Origin: Poindextera sp041691315
GTDB taxonomy: Bacteria > Pseudomonadota > Alphaproteobacteria > Caulobacterales > Caulobacteraceae
NCBI GenBank assembly: GCA_041691315.1
Contig: JBEPUW010000007.1
Location: 46,679 to 110,678 of the forward strand
Length of the DNA: 64,000 nt
Reading direction: 5' to 3'
Below are positions 60,183-64,000 of the stretch, in pieces (positions within the stretch are counted from its first letter, which is position 1; each line of letters begins with the position of its first letter). The notes under the pieces are model-generated. The model was not told the origin of the DNA. It ran no database searches and saw only the letters and a list, made by a program, of their open reading frames with translations. The translations under genes were made by a program, and so were the position numbers.

Positions 60183-61553
60183 TCAAGACCGATAATCGCC
60201 GTTGATTTCGACGTAGCGTTTTGTCAGGTCGCAGGTCCAGATCACCGCCGAGGCGCGTCCGACGCCGACATCGACGCTGACCTCCAGTTCCGGCCGTTTC
60301 ATGTAGGCGCTCATCTTCGCCTCATTGTAGGTCGCCGAGACGACGCCGTCGTGGGCGGCGACCAGATCGCCGAAGCGCACGCTCATGCGGTCGCGATTGA
60401 CCGGCTCGTCGGCCCGGCCGACGGCCATGACGATGCGGCCCCAGTTGGCGTCCTCGCCGGCGAAGGCGGTCTTCACCAGCGGCGATTCCGCGACGGTGCG
60501 AGCGATCTTGCGCGCCGAGGCGGCGCTCTCGGCGCCGTTGATGGTGATCTTGACGAACTTGCTCGCCCCCTCGCCATCGCGGACCAGCTGGTGGGCGAGG
60601 TCGAGCATCACCGCTTCCAGCTTCTCGCGGAAATCCGCCAGCCGCCGGTCGCCGACCCGGCCGATGCGCGGGTTGCCCGCCTGGCCGGTCGCGAACAGCA
60701 GGCAGGTGTCGTTGGTCGAGCGGTCGCCGTCCACGGTCACCGAGTTGAAGGTCGAGCGGGTGTAAAGAGAGACCAGAGTCTGCAGCGCCGCGGCCGAAAT
60801 CGCCGCGTCGGTGGCGATGAAGGCCAGCATGGTGGCCATGTCCGGCGCGATCATGCCCGAGCCCTTGACGATGCCGGCGATGTGAACGGGAACCCCGTCG
60901 ATCTCGGCGGTGGCGTACGACCCCTTGGCGAAGGTGTCGGTGGTCATGATGGCGCGGGCCGCGTCCAGCCAGGCGTCGGGATTGAGCCGCGCTTCCAGCT
61001 CGGCCGCGTGCGGGGTGATCCTGGCGTCGTCCAGCACCACGCCGATGACCCCGGTCGAGGCCATCAGCACGTCGCGCTGGCGGCAATCCAGCCGCTTGGC
61101 GATGCTGGAGGCGACGCGGCGGGCGGCGTCCGCGCCGGGCCGGCCGGTGAAGGAATTGGCGCAGCCGGCATTGACGATCAGGGCGCGGACACCCTCGCCG
61201 CCGGAGGTTTCCAACTGCCGCTTACACCAGTCGACCGGCGCCGAACCGACGCCGTGGCGGGTGAAGACGCCGCCGCAGGCCGTGCCCTCGGCGAAGCGCA
61301 TCAGTAGAAGGTCGTCGCGCTCCTGCTTATAGAAGCCGCCCCTGGCGGTGGCGATCTCGACGCCGGCGATCGGCGGAATGGTCGGAAAGGCCACGGCCAA
61401 TGGCGAGATCGGCTCGTCGGGATTGGGTTTGGTCGGACGTTTGGTCGTGGCGCGCTTGAGCGCGCTGGCCAGCGGATCCAACGCGCGCTCCAGCGTCTGG
61501 CCAACGCGTTCGGCGGGATTGACGGCGGCGGGGCGGACGATTTTCTCGGTCAT
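60183..61553 (-). CDS. argJ: Bifunctional ornithine acetyltransferase/N-acetylglutamate synthase
   Basis: A 456-residue arginine-synthesis enzyme that recycles the acetyl group. It self-cleaves before a Thr: KGSGMIAPDMATMLAFIATD with the Ala240-Thr241 bond, Thr being the new N-terminus and nucleophile. ALIVNAGCANSFTGRPG and STGVIGVVLDD precede it, and VKTAFAGEDANWGRIVMAVG and VVSATYNEAKMSAYMKRP follow. The start of this gene overlaps the parvulin stop by four bases (ATGA). The N-terminus has about 45 extra residues before the family start, from NPAERVGQTLERALDPLASA. Confidence 0.95.
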   Translation of the reverse strand: MTEKIVRPAAVNPAERVGQTLERALDPLASALKRATTKRPTKPNPDEPISPLAVAFPTIPPIAGVEIATARGGFYKQERDDLLLMRFAEGTACGGVFTRHGVGSAPVDWCKRQLETSGGEGVRALIVNAGCANSFTGRPGADAARRVASSIAKRLDCRQRDVLMASTGVIGVVLDDARITPHAAELEARLNPDAWLDAARAIMTTDTFAKGSYATAEIDGVPVHIAGIVKGSGMIAPDMATMLAFIATDAAISAAALQTLVSLYTRSTFNSVTVDGDRSTNDTCLLFATGQAGNPRIGRVGDRRLADFREKLEAVMLDLAHQLVRDGEGASKFVKITINGAESAASARKIARTVAESPLVKTAFAGEDANWGRIVMAVGRADEPVNRDRMSVRFGDLVAAHDGVVSATYNEAKMSAYMKRPELEVSVDVGVGRASAVIWTCDLTKRYVEINGDYRS

Positions 61554-62512
61554 GGCGTCTTCGTCTGTTGAGCGGGCGGGGATGCTGAGGCCGCGGGGAG
61601 CGGCGGCGGGGCCGACGCCGGTTCCGGCGCGGCGTCCGGCGACCGGGCCGCCGGCGGGATCAAGACCTTGACCTGGGACTGCCGCCGCAGCTTTTCCAAC
61701 AAGTCGCGGACCTCGTTATAGGTCAGGAAGCGGACGATCTGCGGGCGGGCGGCCTCGAGCGAGACGGGGGTCTCCAGCCGGCGATCCTCGACCTTCATGA
61801 CCACCCAGCCGGCGTCGGTCTGGAACGGGGCGAGCAGGTCGCCGGTCTTGGCGCTCTTGAGCACATTGGCATAGGCCGGCGGCATCACATCGATGGTGAA
61901 ATAGCCCAGGTCGCCGTCGTTGAAGCGGGTCGCCGCATCGATGGAGCGCTGCATGGCGAGCGTGTCGAACGAGCCGCCGGCGACCAGCAGCTTCTTCACC
62001 GCCTGGGCGTCGGCCTGGTTCGACAGCACGATCTGGCGGGCGTGGAACTCATCGGCCTGTTTGGAGAGCTTCAGCTCCTCGTCATAGAGGCCGCGGATCG
62101 AGCTTTCGCTGACCGTCTTTTCGACCATCGACTCGACCAGCATGTCGCCAAGGATGCGCTCGCGCGCCGCCGCCAGCCGGCGTTTGGTCTGCGGGTCATT
62201 GGCCAGGTTACGCTTGGTCGCTTCGCCCGCCAGCAGCTTCTGGTCGATCACCTCGTCAAGCGCCTGGTGGAAAAGCGCCGAGGCGGCGTCCAGCGGGTCG
62301 CCCTCGCCGATCAGGCCCTGGGCGGCCGCCTCGCGCTTGACGTCCGAAGCCCAGACCGTCTGCCCGTCCACCGTCGCCACCGCAGTGTCGCCGGCCTGCG
62401 GCGGCTGGTTTGTCGCGTTCGGCCGGTCGCACGCCACCAGGGTCAGCAGGCACACAAACCCCACGGCGACCAGGCGCGCGCGATTTCCAGTCTTGCCTGA
62501 CGTTGGGTTCAT
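61550..62512 (-). CDS. Parvulin-type peptidyl-prolyl isomerase lipoprotein
   Basis: A 320-residue putative outer- or inner-membrane lipoprotein with a lipobox LLTLVACDR (Cys28). SurA_N-like helices (about 45-160) precede the parvulin domain (about 165-270): FHARQIVLSNQADAQAVKKL, FDTLAMQRSIDAATRFNDGD, LGYFTIDVMPPAYANVLKS and DAGWVVMKVEDRR, the usual parvulin pattern. It probably folds exported proteins, fitting its place next to secA. The C-terminal tail is Pro/Ala-rich. The ATG at 62512 was chosen since it begins the signal peptide; a longer frame is open. Coupled to argJ by an ATGA overlap. Confidence 0.88.
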   Translation of the reverse strand: MNPTSGKTGNRARLVAVGFVCLLTLVACDRPNATNQPPQAGDTAVATVDGQTVWASDVKREAAAQGLIGEGDPLDAASALFHQALDEVIDQKLLAGEATKRNLANDPQTKRRLAAARERILGDMLVESMVEKTVSESSIRGLYDEELKLSKQADEFHARQIVLSNQADAQAVKKLLVAGGSFDTLAMQRSIDAATRFNDGDLGYFTIDVMPPAYANVLKSAKTGDLLAPFQTDAGWVVMKVEDRRLETPVSLEAARPQIVRFLTYNEVRDLLEKLRRQSQVKVLIPPAARSPDAAPEPASAPPPLPAASASPPAQQTKTP

Positions 62513-62594
62513 GCGATTGAACTGCAGCTGACAGCGGAAGGCGCCATACGCCCGAGCGAAGAGCGCGCCTAGATAAAAGCAGGGAGAGACAGGC

Positions 62595-63212
62595 ATGAAA
62601 TTCTACAACTCCATCGGACCGAACCCGCGAGTGGTGAAGATGTTCATCGCCGAAAAGGGGCTCGACATCCCGCGCGTCGAAGTCGACCTGATGGCCGGCG
62701 AGAACCGCAAGGAACCTCACCTGACGAGAAACCCGTCCGGTCAGTTGCCGGTGCTGGAGCTGGACGACGGCCAGATCGTCTCCGAAATCCTGCCGATCTG
62801 CGAATATATCGAGGAGATGCACCCGAGCCCGCCGCTGATCGGGACCACGGCGAAGGAACGCGCCGAGACGCGCATGTGGACGCGGCGGATCGACCTCAAC
62901 ATCTGCGAGCCGATGGCCAACGGTTTCCGCTTCTCCAACGGTCTGCCGTTGTTCCAGAACCGTGTGCACTGCATCCCGCAGGCCGCCGACGACCTGAAGG
63001 CGATCGCGGCCGAACGGCTGACCTGGCTCGACGGGTTGGTGGCCGGGCGCGACTACATCGTCGGCGATCGGGTCACCCTGGCCGACATCCTGCTGTTCGG
63101 CTTCATCGAGTTCGGGGCCACGGTCGGCCAGCCGCTGTCGGCGTCCAACAAGACCCTCACCGCCTGGCGCGAACGCATGGCCGCGCGGCCGAGCGCCGCA
63201 GCCAGCGCCTGA
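62595..63212 (+). CDS. Glutathione S-transferase
   Basis: A 205-residue GST. MKFYNSIGPNPRVVKMFIAE is the N-terminal thioredoxin-like strand with the catalytic Ser/Asn region, GQLPVLELDDGQIVSEILPI the cis-Pro and glutathione-binding Glu-Ser/Ile segment, and the C-terminal helices contain DYIVGDRVTLADILLFGFIE, the N-capping box. The substrate class is unknown. It is divergent from the parvulin gene and precedes secA; the 221-base gap after it has hairpins but no gene. Confidence 0.88.
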   Translation: MKFYNSIGPNPRVVKMFIAEKGLDIPRVEVDLMAGENRKEPHLTRNPSGQLPVLELDDGQIVSEILPICEYIEEMHPSPPLIGTTAKERAETRMWTRRIDLNICEPMANGFRFSNGLPLFQNRVHCIPQAADDLKAIAAERLTWLDGLVAGRDYIVGDRVTLADILLFGFIEFGATVGQPLSASNKTLTAWRERMAARPSAAASA

Positions 63213-63279
63213 CCCGAACCAGCTGATCGGGCCGGCGCCTGTCGGCCCTACACACCTGGCGATCCGCGATCCAGCGCAA

Positions 63280-63297
63280 CGGCGCAGCCTTGCGCCG
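63280..63297. terminator. Hairpin upstream of secA
   Basis: CGGCGCA (63280-63286) pairs with TGCGCCG (63291-63297) around a four-base loop, and a smaller GGGCCG/CGGCCC stem lies at 63229-63248. No T-run follows either. They may end the GST transcript or fold in the secA leader; unproven. Confidence 0.35.
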
Positions 63298-63433
63298 CGT
63301 TGACACAGAAGGGGGCGCTGCTTAAGTCTCGCCCGGGCTTTAACGAGCGGTATTCAAACGGGCTTGGCGCTTTTCCTTCAAAGGCCTGGCGCGGCCGGCG
63401 CGCCGCCTGAAGTGTAATCCGGAACCCCTTTTA

Positions 63434-64000
63434 ATGCTCGGCCTCGCCAAAAAGCTGTTCGGCTCGTCAAACGATCGCAAGGTCAAGGCGATGGGCGCCC
63501 AAGTGGCGGCCATCAACGCCCTTGAGCGCCAGTACGAGGCGCTGTCCGACGAGGATCTCCGCGGCAAGACCGAGAGCTTTCGCGCCCGTCTGGCCGCCGG
63601 CGAGACCCTCGACCACCTGCTGGTCGAGGCCTTCGCCGCCGTGCGCGAAGCCTCCAAGCGCACGCTGGGCCAGCGCCACTACGACGTGCAGCTGGTCGGC
63701 GGCATGGTGCTGCACAACGGCGGCATCGCCGAAATGCGCACCGGCGAGGGCAAGACCCTGGTCGCCACCCTGGCGGTCTATCTGAACGCGCTGGCCGGCA
63801 AGGGCGTGCATCTGGTCACGGTCAACGACTACCTGGCCACCCGCGACGCCGAGTGGATGGGCCAGATCTATCGCTTCCTCGGCATGAGCGTCGGCGTCAT
63901 CGTCAACGGCCTCAGCCAGGGCGAGCGCCAACGCGCCTACGGCAGCGACATCACCTATGGCACCAACAACGAGTTCGGCTTCGACTATCTGCGCGACAAC
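63434..64000 (+). CDS. secA: Protein translocase ATPase SecA (5' part)
   Basis: The first 189 residues of the Sec motor, running off the right edge. MLGLAKKLFGSSNDRKVKAM is the start, RRxGQRHYDVQLVGGMVLHN-type sequence (QRHYDVQLVGGMVLH) leads to the Walker A MRTGEGKTLVATLAVYLNAL at about 102-108, and VTVNDYLATRDAEWMGQIYR is the DEAD-like motif Ia/II region. ITYGTNNEFGFDYLRDN is a SecA hallmark. SecA drives protein export through SecYEG with ATP; the parvulin gene lies close by. Confidence 0.97.
   Translation, partial: MLGLAKKLFGSSNDRKVKAMGAQVAAINALERQYEALSDEDLRGKTESFRARLAAGETLDHLLVEAFAAVREASKRTLGQRHYDVQLVGGMVLHNGGIAEMRTGEGKTLVATLAVYLNALAGKGVHLVTVNDYLATRDAEWMGQIYRFLGMSVGVIVNGLSQGERQRAYGSDITYGTNNEFGFDYLRDN

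Noticed and set aside
63213..63433. A SecM-like leader peptide before secA
   Set aside because: No short ORF with an arrest-like motif or ribosome site; SecM is not expected in alphaproteobacteria.

Overview
The window is high-GC alphaproteobacterial chromosome, most likely Caulobacteraceae and probably Phenylobacterium or a close relative. This is inferred from the core gene content and order (ptsP-rodZ-ispG-prfA-prmC-DUF4167, lysC near ubiG, comF-grxC-nitrilase-DUF1178, and an argJ/parvulin/Nudix block beside secA). It also rests on the Rieske-reductase, CaiB and MaoC style accessory catabolism. I see no rRNA, tRNA, CRISPR array, prophage or insertion sequence. No gap between genes exceeds 300 bases; the largest (41878-42151) contains nothing I can name.

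1-14.3 kb is an accessory block in decay. It holds a broken AraC-type regulator, an FAD oxidoreductase, a lipoprotein, a CDP-diacylglycerol pyrophosphatase/gamma-glutamyltransferase operon, a PEBP protein, an amidohydrolase, a frameshifted phospholipase C, a lipocalin, and remnants of a periplasmic aldehyde oxidoreductase operon (paoABC). paoA is frameshifted, paoB carries an in-frame amber codon, and paoC is cut off where it runs into the back half of an equally truncated convergent amine/amino-acid oxidase. These lesions are not annotated by simple ORF calling and were found by reading across frames.

14.3-32 kb is intact accessory DNA: small membrane proteins, a SET-domain/PI-PLC pair, a CoA-transferase with two MaoC-like hydratases, a Rieske-FAD reductase, small enzymes (VOC, GNAT, thioesterase, epimerase, SDR), an MFS transporter, a DUF2239-kinase fusion, and an ArsR repressor operon with a clear operator dyad and a SRPBCC-OmpA-like fusion protein.

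32-64 kb alternates core and accessory genes. Core functions are protein quality control (clpB), translation termination (prfA, prmC), isoprenoid synthesis (ispG), cell shape (rodZ), nitrogen PTS (ptsP), aspartate-family amino acids (lysC), ubiquinone (ubiG), arginine (argJ), redox (grxC), competence-like comF, periplasmic folding and Sec export (secA, running off the right edge). Two VapBC-like toxin-antitoxin modules sit at 32.9-33.5 kb and 52.7-53.6 kb. The second has an unusual antitoxin that appears to combine a helix-turn-helix with an AbrB-like domain, and it lies between lysC and ubiG. Palindromic intergenic elements lie between several gene pairs, mainly convergent ones.
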